13,682 bases of DNA from Alphaproteobacteria bacterium MarineAlpha10_Bin2 (GTDB taxonomy: Bacteria > Pseudomonadota > Alphaproteobacteria > UBA828). The notes beneath the pieces were generated by a model, which worked only from the letters and a program-made list of their open reading frames with translations, was not told the DNA's origin and ran no database searches. Where the stretch lies: positions 1 to 13,682 of the forward strand of contig PTKB01000039.1 in the NCBI GenBank assembly GCA_002937555.1, written 5' to 3'. Shown in pieces: positions 1-6,918 of this stretch. Made by a program: the position numbers and the translations under genes. How positions within the stretch are numbered: position 1 is the first letter of the stretch; every line of letters starts with the position of its first letter.

Positions 1-170
1 GGCCGCAACTTTAAATAATGAAAATAGAGTGCCGCTAACAGGTCCGCCGCCGAACTCGAGCCGCCGATATGTCCGGAACCGGCGGCATGAAAGGCGCGCC
101 ACACATTGCGCCGGATGATAAGGGCTTCATTGGCCAGCCGCTTTAACACGGCTTCTGAATTGCTCGGCAT
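1..170 (-). CDS. Transketolase, N-terminal (TPP-binding) subunit, partial
   Basis: Only the first 56 codons lie in the window; the gene runs off the left edge. Reading the minus strand from an ATG at 170 gives a start like MPSNSEAVLKRLANEAL. This is followed by the diagnostic AGSGHIGGSSSAADLLAALY block (residues 30-49), the conserved 'GH-GGS-S-AD-L-ALY' segment that precedes the thiamine-diphosphate site in transketolase N-terminal units. In the family this enzyme moves two-carbon ketol units between sugar phosphates in the non-oxidative pentose phosphate pathway. A GGGAGA ribosome-binding site lies just upstream of the ATG (complement of about 175-182). The short lead before the GH-GGS motif fits the split (two-gene) transketolase form, but the rest of the gene is not visible, so a fused enzyme or another TPP enzyme of the DXS/transketolase group cannot be ruled out. 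It is divergent from the zinc-finger gene at 345. Confidence 0.85.
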   Translation of the reverse strand, partial: MPSNSEAVLKRLANEALIIRRNVWRAFHAAGSGHIGGSSSAADLLAALYFHYLKLR

Positions 171-260
171 TAGCGTTTCTCCCGGTCGCGGACAAGTTGA
201 GCGCTCCGGCAAAACCTATTCTCCCCGCCCATAGCTGTCGAACCAAATTTGCCGGCATAT

Positions 261-290
261 TTGGTGCAAATTATTGATATCGGGTATCAT
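261..290 (+). promoter_or_regulatory. Candidate promoter with overlapping inverted repeat, in the 171-344 divergent intergenic region
   Basis: The 174-bp gap between the divergent transketolase and zinc-finger genes should hold promoters for both. For the + direction, TTGGTG (261-266) and TATCAT (285-290) are separated by 18 bp and resemble sigma-70 boxes. The -10-like box overlaps a perfect 5-5-5 inverted repeat, TGATA-TCGGG-TATCA (275-289), which could be an operator. This is seen by eye only. No other strong element is evident in the gap. Confidence 0.3.
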
Positions 291-344
291 ATTCGCGCAT
301 ATCGTCCGTTCACCTGTGGCGCCAGCCTGAAGAGGGAAACCGCC

Positions 345-674
345 ATGACAGACCAGCAAAAACTCCAGAGCCAGCTAGAAGAAAGACTCGCATCCCTGGA
401 CCGCCGAGTTGCCGGGCTCGAGGGCGATCTCAGGTCGACGCACAGTCAAGACTGGGAAGAGCGGGCATCGGAAATATCGGGCGATGAAGTACTCGAAGGC
501 TTGGAGGGCGCCGCACTCGACGAAATCGCACAAATCCGCGCTGCGCTAAAGCGCATCAAAGGCGGTGAATATGGCGAATGCCACAATTGCGGAAATAATA
601 TCGGCGCCAAGCGGCTCGCTGCGTTGCCCTATGCGGTGCTGTGTATCGACTGCGCCAGCGAGGCCGGATCCTGA
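345..674 (+). CDS. DksA/TraR-family C4 zinc-finger protein
   Basis: This is a 109-aa protein with an N-terminal helical, probably coiled-coil half (about residues 1-72, rich in Glu, Arg and Leu) and a C-terminal C4 zinc finger. The cysteines are Cys79-x2-Cys82-x17-Cys100-x2-Cys103, the standard spacing of the DksA/TraR zinc finger. Family members bind in the secondary channel of RNA polymerase and alter initiation, often with ppGpp. Full DksA is about 150 aa, so this is one of the short paralogues, whose targets are mostly unknown. I chose ATG 345 because AGAGGG (331-336) sits at ribosome-binding distance; an in-frame TTG at 249 would add 32 residues unlike the family. It may be co-transcribed with the isomerase-like gene 33 nt downstream. 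Family membership is clear; whether it binds polymerase is inference. Confidence 0.85.
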   Translation: MTDQQKLQSQLEERLASLDRRVAGLEGDLRSTHSQDWEERASEISGDEVLEGLEGAALDEIAQIRAALKRIKGGEYGECHNCGNNIGAKRLAALPYAVLCIDCASEAGS

Positions 675-707
675 CATCCGCAGGAGCCCAGTACACGCGG
701 TGATCTC

Positions 708-1343
708 ATGACCAAAGCGGTCTGGTATTTCGATTTCATCTCCCCCTTCGCCTATCTGCAATGGCAGGAATTTGACCGGCTGCCGGACAATCTGCAAATC
801 TCGCACCGTCCGGTGCTGTTCGCCGGACTGCTCAACCATTGGGGCCAAAAAGGCCCGGCCGAGATACCGGCCAAACGCCGCCACACTTATCGCTATTGCC
901 GATGGCTGGCGCAGCGGCGCAACATCCCCTTCACCTTGCCGCCGGCCCACCCTTTTAACCCGTTGAAAGCGCTCAGGTTGGCCGTGGCGCTGGGCGAGGA
1001 CAGCGTGGCGATCGGCGAAATATTTCGCGTCATTTATGCCGAGGGCGTCGATGTGGCAGACGCAGAAGGATGGCGCCGTTTGACGGCTGAGCTTGGTGTC
1101 ACGGACGCCGACGAAAAAATTGGCACGCCTGAAGTCAAACAGGCGCTCAAGAACAATACCGATGAAGCCGTGTCGGCAGGCGTGTTCGGCGTTCCCACCT
1201 TCGTCGCGGATGGCGAGCTATTCTGGGGGCAAGACGGGACCGGCATGTTTCTCGATTGGCTCGCCGACCCCGCGAGTTTCACCACCGGCGAGTTCGCCCG
1301 CATCGCCGATCTGCCGTTTGGCGCGCATCGCTCGCGGCCCTAG
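708..1343 (+). CDS. 2-hydroxychromene-2-carboxylate isomerase / GST-kappa family protein
   Basis: This 211-aa protein is one DsbA-like thioredoxin domain with an inserted helical region, the usual family length. The N-terminal motif YFDFISPFAYL (residues 7-17) contains the Ser12-Pro-Phe-Ala-Tyr active-site block. The Ser takes the place of the redox cysteine and binds the glutathione thiol in NahD-type isomerases and kappa GSTs. The C-terminal GVFGVPTFVADGELFWGQD segment (158-176) carries the conserved cis-proline (Pro163) and the family's typical end of domain. NahD isomerises 2-hydroxychromene-2-carboxylate in naphthalene degradation, but most family members lie outside such pathways and no other ring-degradation gene is seen here. 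A glutathione-dependent isomerase or transferase of unknown substrate is the safe call. The adjacent ABC operon begins 85 nt downstream. Confidence 0.85.
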   Translation: MTKAVWYFDFISPFAYLQWQEFDRLPDNLQISHRPVLFAGLLNHWGQKGPAEIPAKRRHTYRYCRWLAQRRNIPFTLPPAHPFNPLKALRLAVALGEDSVAIGEIFRVIYAEGVDVADAEGWRRLTAELGVTDADEKIGTPEVKQALKNNTDEAVSAGVFGVPTFVADGELFWGQDGTGMFLDWLADPASFTTGEFARIADLPFGAHRSRP

Positions 1344-1364
1344 GTCGCAATCGGAGTTGGAGTC

Positions 1365-1380
1365 CGCCTTCAAGAAGGCG
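1365..1380 (+). other. Small hairpin between the isomerase-like gene and the ABC operon
   Basis: CGCCTT-CAAG-AAGGCG forms a perfect 6-bp stem with a 4-nt loop, 21 nt after the stop of the isomerase-like gene. The bases that follow (TAAATTTGAT) contain no clean T-tract, so it is at best a weak intrinsic terminator. It may instead mark an mRNA 3' end or lie in the binding-protein leader. Confidence 0.4.
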
Positions 1381-1415
1381 TAAATTTGATCAGACAAGGG
1401 AAAGGAGAAACAATA

Positions 1416-1439
1416 ATGGGAGGTTACAATGCACGTTAA
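1416..1439 (+). promoter_or_regulatory. Possible 7-codon leader ORF overlapping the binding-protein start
   Basis: AAGGAG (about 1402-1407) is followed by an ATG at 1416 that reads M-G-G-Y-N-A-R-stop and ends at 1439. The binding-protein ATG (1429), with its own site GGGAGG (1418-1423), lies inside this mini-ORF in another frame. Ribosomes starting at 1416 would occupy the binding protein's Shine-Dalgarno sequence and stop 8 nt past its ATG. This could support translational coupling or simply be chance. Confidence 0.3.
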
Positions 1440-2634
1440 GTTAAGAGGATTCGTATCCCTGGGGATAGGCGCCATTGTGGCCGCCGCCCTGTTGGCCGCG
1501 CCGGCATCGGCCGCGGACAAAGTGAAAATCGGCTTCGTCACCACGCTCACTACTCCGGCCGCCGTGATCGGCAACGATATGAAGGATGCCTTCGATCTCG
1601 CCTACGAGCATATCGGCGGCAAGATGGCCGGCCTCGACGTCGAAATCATTTACGAGGATGACGGATTCAAGCCCGAGATCGGTAAACAAAAGACCGACAA
1701 GTTGGTCAAGCAGGACGATGTCGATTTTCTCACCGGCTATATCTGGTCGCATGTCTTGCTGGCGTCCCGCAAGTCCGCGCTCGATGCAGGTAAATTCCTG
1801 ATCAGCGCCAACGCCGGCCCCTCCCAACTGGCCGGCGAGCTGTGCCACAAGAACTTCTTCTCGACCTCATGGCAAAACGACCAAACGCCCATGGCGCTCG
1901 GCGAAGTTCTCAATCAGCGCGGCGTGAAGTCGCTCTATATCATGTCGCCCAACTATGCCGCCGGCAAAAACATGGCCGCCGGAGTGGAGCGCACCTTCAA
2001 GGGTGAGATCAAGGGCAAGGACATGACCAAATGGGGCAAGGATGCCCAGCTCGACTTCTCCGCCGAGCTCGCCAAGGCCAAAGCCTCCGGTACCGACGCC
2101 ATCTTCGTATTTTACCCGGGCAAAGCGGGCGGCGCCTTCATCAAGCAGTATATGCAGGCCGGCCTGAATGAGAGTATTCCGCTCTATACCGTTTACACGG
2201 TGGACGCCCTCAGCCTGCCGAAATTCCAGAAGGCCGAAATGAAGGGCGTGCTCGGCTCGTTGGCGACGCAGTTCTGGTCGCCCGACCTCGACACACCGCA
2301 AAATAAGAAATTCGTCTCGGCGTTCCTGGCAAAGCATGGCCGCTATCCGTCTTTCTATGCGGCGCAAAGCTATGACGCGCTGTTCTTCATCAAGAGCGCC
2401 GTCGAGGCAGTCGGCGGCGATCTTTCCAACATGGACGGCATGCGCGCAGCCATGGAAAAAGCGGATTATCCCTCGGTGCGCGGCCCCTACACCTATGGCA
2501 ATAACCACTTCCCGATTCAGAATTTTTACTTGCGGGAAGCGACCACAGATAGTGAAGGGCGCTGGACGACCAAGATCATCGACACCGTCTATACCAATCA
2601 TCAGGACGTCTACGCCAAGGACTGCAAGCTCTAA
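1429..2634 (+). CDS. Branched-chain-amino-acid-type ABC transporter, periplasmic substrate-binding protein
   Basis: This 401-aa protein has a classical Sec signal peptide: basic start MHVKLR, hydrophobic core, and APASA with likely cleavage after Ala28. The mature part begins ADKVKIGFVTTL, the first strand of the Leu/Ile/Val-binding fold (Peripla_BP_6, type I). Typical elements are the IYEDDGFKPEIGKQ stretch around residues 74-87, the SANAGPSQLAGELC ligand-loop region (126-139) and YAAQSYDALF near the C-terminal lobe hinge. The only cysteines are Cys139 and Cys399, which could form a disulphide. The start is supported by GGGAGG at 1418-1423. It is the first gene of a five-gene transporter operon and delivers substrate to the permeases encoded downstream. 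Related proteins bind aliphatic or aromatic amino acids, amides, urea or aromatic acids; the ligand cannot be read from the sequence. Confidence 0.92.
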   Translation: MHVKLRGFVSLGIGAIVAAALLAAPASAADKVKIGFVTTLTTPAAVIGNDMKDAFDLAYEHIGGKMAGLDVEIIYEDDGFKPEIGKQKTDKLVKQDDVDFLTGYIWSHVLLASRKSALDAGKFLISANAGPSQLAGELCHKNFFSTSWQNDQTPMALGEVLNQRGVKSLYIMSPNYAAGKNMAAGVERTFKGEIKGKDMTKWGKDAQLDFSAELAKAKASGTDAIFVFYPGKAGGAFIKQYMQAGLNESIPLYTVYTVDALSLPKFQKAEMKGVLGSLATQFWSPDLDTPQNKKFVSAFLAKHGRYPSFYAAQSYDALFFIKSAVEAVGGDLSNMDGMRAAMEKADYPSVRGPYTYGNNHFPIQNFYLREATTDSEGRWTTKIIDTVYTNHQDVYAKDCKL

Positions 2635-2646
2635 CCAACCGATCGT

Positions 2647-2690
2647 TCGGCCGGACGCGCCCGCCATGCCAAGCGGGCGTTTCCGGCCGA
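2647..2690 (+). other. Strong intercistronic hairpin between binding protein and permease genes
   Basis: The 87-nt gap holds a long imperfect palindrome. The outer 9-bp stem pairs 2647-2655 with 2682-2690. A 2x2 internal loop follows, then an inner 7-bp stem CGCCCGC (2658-2664) with GCGGGCG (2673-2679), closed by an 8-nt loop. No T-tract follows, so it does not look like a full terminator. Such hairpins after binding-protein genes commonly stabilise the upstream message or cause partial termination, giving more binding protein than membrane subunits. Confidence 0.65.
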
Positions 2691-2721
2691 TCCCGGTTAC
2701 AGACGGGCGCGCGCCGACGCC

Positions 2722-3645
2722 ATGGAGTGGGTTTTATTCGTCAGCCAGTTGCTAAACGGCCTTCAACTCGGCGTTCTTCTGTTTCTTCTCGCCGCCGGAT
2801 TGACGCTGGTGTTCGGCATCATGGATTTCGTCAATTTGGCGCACGGCTCGCTCTACATGATGGGCGCCTATTTTTGCGTAACCCTGAACCCCCTGCTCGG
2901 CTCCTTTCCCCTCGCGGTGCTGGTCGCCGTTGTCCTTACCTTTATCCTCGGCATCGCGGTTGAATTGGTCGTCTCCCGTCACCTGTATCAACGCGATCAT
3001 CTCGACCAAGTGCTCGCCACTTTCGGCCTCATTCTCTTCTTTAACGGCGCCGTTCACCTGATTTGGGGGCCCGAGGGCAACCCCATTGCACTGCCCGAAT
3101 ATCTGAACGGCCGTTTCATCTTGCCCGCGGGTATCGAAATTCCGACTTTCCGCGTCGCCATCATCGCCACCGGACTCGCCGTCGCCGCCGGGCTGATCTG
3201 GCTGGTCACCATGACCCGCATGGGCATGCTGATCCGCGCCGGCGCCTCCAACCGGCGTATGGCCGGCGCACTCGGGGTCGATATCAAGAAACTTTTTACT
3301 TTGGTGTTCGCTCTTGGCGCGGCCATGGCCGGGCTTGCCGGCATGATGATCACACCGATCACCGAAGCTAATATCGGCATGGGCGACGATATCCTGATCG
3401 TCGCCTTCGTGGTGATTATCATCGGCGGCATTGGCTCGATCCGCGGCGCATTCATCGCCGCGCTGATCGTCGGCATGATCGATGTCATGGGACGCTCCTA
3501 TCTCGACGGCTTCATGAAATTGTTCCTGGACAATCAAAGCGCCGAGACGGCATCGCCGGCGCTTTCCGCCATGGCCATATACATCTTGATGGCGGGGATA
3601 CTCTATTTCCGCCCGCGCGGCCTGTTTCCGCCCCGGCACCGGTAG
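2722..3645 (+). CDS. livH: Branched-chain-amino-acid-type ABC transporter permease (LivH family)
   Basis: This 307-aa, very hydrophobic inner-membrane protein has about eight predicted transmembrane helices. The start MEWVLFVSQLLNGLQLGVLL and the following LAAGLTLVFGIMDFVNLAHG (residues 23-42) are the LivH signature. The cytoplasmic coupling region RAGASNRRMAGALGVD (172-187), which docks onto the ATPases, and the GGIGSIRGAF segment (235-244) are also present. It forms half of the membrane channel with the LivM-type protein encoded 6 nt downstream. No good ribosome-binding site precedes the ATG, and no upstream in-frame start is visible, so translation may depend on the leader structure. Substrate unknown. 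Confidence 0.92.
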   Translation: MEWVLFVSQLLNGLQLGVLLFLLAAGLTLVFGIMDFVNLAHGSLYMMGAYFCVTLNPLLGSFPLAVLVAVVLTFILGIAVELVVSRHLYQRDHLDQVLATFGLILFFNGAVHLIWGPEGNPIALPEYLNGRFILPAGIEIPTFRVAIIATGLAVAAGLIWLVTMTRMGMLIRAGASNRRMAGALGVDIKKLFTLVFALGAAMAGLAGMMITPITEANIGMGDDILIVAFVVIIIGGIGSIRGAFIAALIVGMIDVMGRSYLDGFMKLFLDNQSAETASPALSAMAIYILMAGILYFRPRGLFPPRHR

Positions 3646-3651
3646 CGCGGA

Positions 3652-4605
3652 ATGCAATTATCGCGCCCGCCGGTCCGTCTTGGCGTCAGACTTTTGGTGC
3701 TCCTGACGTTCGCTATCTTGCCGGGACTGACGGCCGCCTTCGACCAGCCGTTTCTGCTCGATCTGGCGCTCCGCATGATGATTCTCGCGACCGCCGCCGT
3801 CAGCCTGAATTTGATATTGGGATACGGCGGCATGATCAGTTTCGGTCATGCCGCCTATATCGGTATCGGCGCCTACGCGGTCGGGATACCGGCCTATTAC
3901 GGCGAATATAGCGGCTATGTGCAGCTACCTCTCGCCATCGGCGCCGGTGCTCTGTTTGCCCTGATAACCGGCTTTATATGCCTTCGCACCAAGGGCGTCT
4001 ATTTCATCATGATCACCCTGGCGTTTGCGCAGATGGCCTATTTCGCTTTTGTCAGCATCGAGGAATATGGCGGCGACGATGGCCTGGTGATCAACCTCCG
4101 CAGTAAGTTCACTGGCGTGATCGATATGGAATCCACCCACGAATTCTATTACGTCGTTCTGGTGTTCCTGGTAGGCGCGCTTTATCTCGTATCGCGCATC
4201 GTCAATGCACGCTTCGGTATGGTGATTCAGGGCGCCAAGGACAATGAGCCGCGCATGCAATCGCTGGGCTTCGATACTTTCCGCTACCGCCTTGCCTGTT
4301 ACGTCATTGCCGGCGCCATGGCCGCGGCGGCGGGTTGGCTGATGGGCAATTACAATTACTTCTTTAGCCCCGAAATGATGAGCTGGACCCATTCGGGCGA
4401 GCTGATCTTCATGGTCGTGCTCGGCGGCGCCGGCAGCCTGTTCGGCCCGGTGCTGGGCGCCATCGTACTGATCATCCTGGAAGAGGTGCTGTCGGGCGCC
4501 ACGGTTTATTGGCCGCTCATTCTCGGCGCCATCCTGATCAGTGTCGTGCTCTTTGCCAGGGGCGGCCTCGAGGGCGCCTTGGCTATGCTGGAGCGCCGCA
4601 AATGA
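3652..4605 (+). CDS. livM: Branched-chain-amino-acid-type ABC transporter permease (LivM family)
   Basis: This 317-aa polytopic membrane protein carries the LivM hallmark LGYGGMISFGHAAYIGIGAY (residues 56-75) after two N-terminal hydrophobic segments. The coupling-loop region lies around GAKDNEPRMQSLGFDTFRYR (194-213), and the terminal GGAGSLFGPVLGA motif is at 258-270. It is the second channel subunit of the transporter and pairs with the LivH protein. ATG 3652 is preceded by a weak GCGGA site. The TGA stop at 4603-4605 overlaps the LivG ATG at 4602 in the arrangement ATGA, so the two are translationally coupled. Confidence 0.92.
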   Translation: MQLSRPPVRLGVRLLVLLTFAILPGLTAAFDQPFLLDLALRMMILATAAVSLNLILGYGGMISFGHAAYIGIGAYAVGIPAYYGEYSGYVQLPLAIGAGALFALITGFICLRTKGVYFIMITLAFAQMAYFAFVSIEEYGGDDGLVINLRSKFTGVIDMESTHEFYYVVLVFLVGALYLVSRIVNARFGMVIQGAKDNEPRMQSLGFDTFRYRLACYVIAGAMAAAAGWLMGNYNYFFSPEMMSWTHSGELIFMVVLGGAGSLFGPVLGAIVLIILEEVLSGATVYWPLILGAILISVVLFARGGLEGALAMLERRK

Positions 4606-5363
4606 ATACACCCGTTCTCGAAGTGCGCGAGCTCAGCAAGCGTTTCGGCGGTATCAATGCCACCGATCGGGTAGACCTGGACGTGCACGAAGGTGAAATT
4701 CTCGCCGTGATCGGTCCCAACGGCGCCGGCAAGACGACCCTGATCGCGCAACTGGCCGGTATGTTGGCGCCCGATTCAGGGCGCATCCGCTTCGCCGGGC
4801 GCGACATTACCGGTCTGCCGCCGCACGCGCGGGCACGGCTCGGCATGGCGCGCTCGTTTCAAATCACCAGCATCTTCGATGCCTTGAGTGTGCTCGACAA
4901 TACGCTCCTCGCCGTGCAGGCGCATGCCGGGCACTCCTACCGCTTTTGGCGCCGCGCACGGCGCGACAAGAAGCTCACCGAGCCCGCTATGGCGGCGTTG
5001 CAGCAAGTTGGCCTGGCCGACAAAGCGGCGGCGAATGCGCGCGGCCTGTCGCATGGCGAGCACCGGCAATTGGAGATCGCCATGGCGCTGGCGGGGACCT
5101 CGAAACTGCTGTTGCTCGACGAGCCGATGGCGGGGATGGGGGGCGAAGAATCGGCGCGCATGGTTGACCTGCTGCGGGCCCTGAAGTCCTCGAAGAGTAT
5201 CCTGCTGATCGAGCATGACATGGATGTGGTGTTCGCCTTGGCCGACCGAATTACCGTCATGGTCGACGGCAAGGCGATTGCCTCGGGCGCGCCGGAGGAA
5301 ATCCGCGCCGATGAGAATGTGCGCCGCGCCTATCTTGGAGTGGAGACGCCGGGCGATGCTTGA
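4602..5363 (+). CDS. livG: Branched-chain-amino-acid-type ABC transporter ATP-binding protein (LivG family)
   Basis: This 253-aa cytoplasmic ATPase has Walker A GPNGAGKTT (residues 38-46), the Q-loop region RSFQITSIFD (84-93), the signature LSHGEHRQLEIA (149-160), Walker B LLLLDEP with Asp173-Glu174, and switch His205 in IEHDM. The long insert between Q-loop and signature (about 94-148) is typical of LivG. I chose the ATG at 4602, which overlaps the livM stop and is preceded by GGAG (4590-4593). Extending to 4509 would read out of frame through livM and add 31 residues unlike the family. It powers transport together with the LivF subunit, whose gene overlaps its 3' end by 8 nt. Confidence 0.92.
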   Translation: MNTPVLEVRELSKRFGGINATDRVDLDVHEGEILAVIGPNGAGKTTLIAQLAGMLAPDSGRIRFAGRDITGLPPHARARLGMARSFQITSIFDALSVLDNTLLAVQAHAGHSYRFWRRARRDKKLTEPAMAALQQVGLADKAAANARGLSHGEHRQLEIAMALAGTSKLLLLDEPMAGMGGEESARMVDLLRALKSSKSILLIEHDMDVVFALADRITVMVDGKAIASGAPEEIRADENVRRAYLGVETPGDA

Positions 5364-6057
5364 TGTTGCGGCAATCGACGTGTTCTACGGCGCCAGTCAG
5401 GCGCTGTTCGCCATGTCACTGTCGGTGAGCGAAGGCGAAGTCGTCACCTTGATGGGGCGGAACGGCATGGGCAAAACGACGACCGTGCATGCGATCATGG
5501 GGATCGAGCCAGTTGCCAAGGGCAGCATCACCTTCGCCGGCGCGGCGCTGAACGGTTTGCCGAGCCACAAAATCGCCCAGGCCGGACTCGGGCTGGTGCC
5601 GGAAGGGCGGCAGATATTTCCCAACCTCACGGTGCATGAGAACCTGGTGGCGACGGCGGCGGACCGCGCGGCCAGCGCCAATCCGTGGCGCGTCGGGCGG
5701 GTCTACGAGATGTTTCCCGAGTTGGCGCGGCGCAAGTCCAGCATGGGCAATCTCCTGTCCGGCGGCGAGCAGCAGATGCTTGCCATCGGCCGGGCGCTGA
5801 TGACCAATCCCCGGCTTCTCATCCTCGATGAAGCCACCGAAGGGTTGGCGCCGCTGGTGCGCCGCGAAATTTGGGCCTGCCTCGCCCGCCTCAAGGCGGA
5901 GGGTCTCTCCATTCTCGTCATCGACAAGAATGTCGAGGATCTCACGCGTCTTGCCGAGCGCCACTACATCATGGAGAAAGGTTCCGTCGTCTGGCACGGC
6001 ACCAGCGCCGATCTCCGCGCCGACGAAGCCGCCGTGCACCGTTATCTTGGCGTGTAA
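5356..6057 (+). CDS. livF: Branched-chain-amino-acid-type ABC transporter ATP-binding protein (LivF family)
   Basis: This is a 233-aa ATPase with Walker A GRNGMGKTT (residues 34-42), the family-typical GLGLVPEGRQIFPNLTVHEN (77-96), signature LSGGEQQMLAIGRAL (134-148) and Walker B LLILDEATEGLAP with Asp158-Glu159. The switch (H-loop) position reads VIDKN (188-192) rather than a His motif. LivF-type subunits often have Gln here, so one degenerate site in the LivG/LivF pair is expected. The ATG at 5356 overlaps the livG stop by 8 nt and follows GGAG (5342-5345). It is the last gene of the transporter operon. An AT-rich 32-nt gap follows, without a GC-rich terminator hairpin. Confidence 0.92.
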   Translation: MLDVAAIDVFYGASQALFAMSLSVSEGEVVTLMGRNGMGKTTTVHAIMGIEPVAKGSITFAGAALNGLPSHKIAQAGLGLVPEGRQIFPNLTVHENLVATAADRAASANPWRVGRVYEMFPELARRKSSMGNLLSGGEQQMLAIGRALMTNPRLLILDEATEGLAPLVRREIWACLARLKAEGLSILVIDKNVEDLTRLAERHYIMEKGSVVWHGTSADLRADEAAVHRYLGV

Positions 6058-6089
6058 TATATTATTTAATATACTATCTTAAGAAGAAA

Positions 6090-6407
6090 TTACTTGGCCC
6101 GCTTCGTTTGCTTCTTTTTAGCTACTTTAGCAGAGGCGCTTTCTGACAATTGCTTGGCGATGCGTTGCGCTCGGTCGACAAATCCACTCAGACCCTCGCC
6201 TTCGAAATGTTGCTGGAAGCGCTTCGATTCCTGTGCTATTCGCGCCTTGACGTCGGCCGCCTTCACATTCCCCGATCCGGCCATATTGACGACCATCGCT
6301 TCCAACGCCAACAGCCGGCAGGCCTGATCAACCATGAGCATCTCGAGCGCCAATATGAGCTCATCGCGCTTTTCCAACTCGGCTTCAATGTTCTTTGGAA
6401 TGCTCAT
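6090..6407 (-). CDS. Hypothetical helical protein with Lys-rich tail
   Basis: I do not recognise this 105-aa protein. It has no signal peptide or membrane segment. The N-terminal two-thirds looks helical (ELEKRDELILALEMLMVDQACRL and on), and the end is strongly basic (SAKVAKKKQTKRAK). Such Ala/Lys tails occur in nucleoid-binding and phasin-like proteins, but that is only a resemblance. I chose ATG 6407 because AAGGAG (complement of 6417-6422) lies 9 nt upstream. The in-frame ATG at 6425 would place that site inside codons 2-3, giving 111 aa, and remains possible because it has a weak GAGG of its own. The gene is convergent with livF and divergent from the membrane-protein gene, from which only 49 bp separate it. 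Confidence 0.65.
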   Translation of the reverse strand: MSIPKNIEAELEKRDELILALEMLMVDQACRLLALEAMVVNMAGSGNVKAADVKARIAQESKRFQQHFEGEGLSGFVDRAQRIAKQLSESASAKVAKKKQTKRAK

Positions 6408-6416
6408 CGCCTTATT

Positions 6417-6422
6417 CTCCTT
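6417..6422 (-). promoter_or_regulatory. Ribosome-binding site deciding the start of the Lys-rich-tail protein
   Basis: AAGGAG on the minus strand lies 9 nt before ATG 6407 and inside the longer ATG-6425 reading, favouring the shorter protein. Confidence 0.5.
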
Positions 6423-6456
6423 CATCGCCTCAATTCCCGGTTAGGCTAGTTTCACC

Positions 6457-6918
6457 GTGGCCAAGCGGAAATCAAGCAGCGGATTCTCAAGCAATCGCAA
6501 ACGCTTGATTTGGTTTCTCGCCGTCACCTTGGTGATCGTCATCATCATCGTCTACGAAACCAACCAGGAGCTTGGCCGCCAAACCGACCCGCCAAGCGCC
6601 ACGCAAACCGCCGATTCCGCATCCATCTCAATAGAGAAGGCCCAGTCTGAGGTGCGCAGCTACTACCGCTCACACGAATTCCCGGCCGGTTGGAAAGTGG
6701 GCGACACTGACCTGATCGCACCGGACAGGCTGGAGGTTTCGCTCTTTTTCGCCCCCAGTATCGGCACCAGCCGCCACGGTAAAGCGGCCCGGTCCGGTGA
6801 AATTACGGCGGCAAACACCTGCCCCGAAGACGCAGCCCTGCGTCAGCGCATTGAACGTTTTTCGCTTTGGATTCGGGTCAACGACAAAACCGGATTGATC
6901 GACAGTTTCGCCTGTTAA
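6457..6918 (+). CDS. Hypothetical single-pass membrane protein
   Basis: This 153-aa protein begins with a GTG codon. A basic stretch (MAKRKSSSGFSSNRKR) precedes one hydrophobic helix (about residues 17-33), and the remainder should be periplasmic, which fits an N-in signal-anchor topology. The outer part begins with a Thr/Ser/Ala-rich linker and then a small folded domain (about 55-153) with two cysteines, Cys122 and the very last residue Cys153, that could pair. No family is recognised. The GTG has no good ribosome-binding site, so the start is uncertain. Coding is supported by the full-length frame and the sensible membrane topology. Its TAA stop shares the palindrome TTAA with the stop of the convergent Sel1 gene. 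Confidence 0.6.
   Translation: MAKRKSSSGFSSNRKRLIWFLAVTLVIVIIIVYETNQELGRQTDPPSATQTADSASISIEKAQSEVRSYYRSHEFPAGWKVGDTDLIAPDRLEVSLFFAPSIGTSRHGKAARSGEITAANTCPEDAALRQRIERFSLWIRVNDKTGLIDSFAC

Noticed and set aside
249..344. N-terminal extension of the zinc-finger protein from a TTG at 249
   Set aside because: The added 32 residues are unlike the family, and the candidate promoter lies within them. ATG 345 has a proper AGAGGG site.
2752..3657. 301-aa open frame antisense to livH, and a similar long one at 1867-2667 antisense to the binding protein
   Set aside because: Composition is rich in His, Asp, Gln and Glu without any domain, as expected from the complement of a hydrophobic GC-rich gene. The + strand proteins are unambiguous.
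5923..5931. Missing switch histidine in LivF (VIDKN) as evidence of a dead transporter
   Set aside because: LivF-type subunits commonly lack this His, while the partner LivG keeps EHDM and both Walker B glutamates are present. One degenerate site is normal for the pair.
6058..6089. AT-rich palindromic gap after livF as an intrinsic terminator
   Set aside because: There is no GC-rich stem followed by a T-tract in either direction. The sequence is simply AT-rich between two convergent genes.
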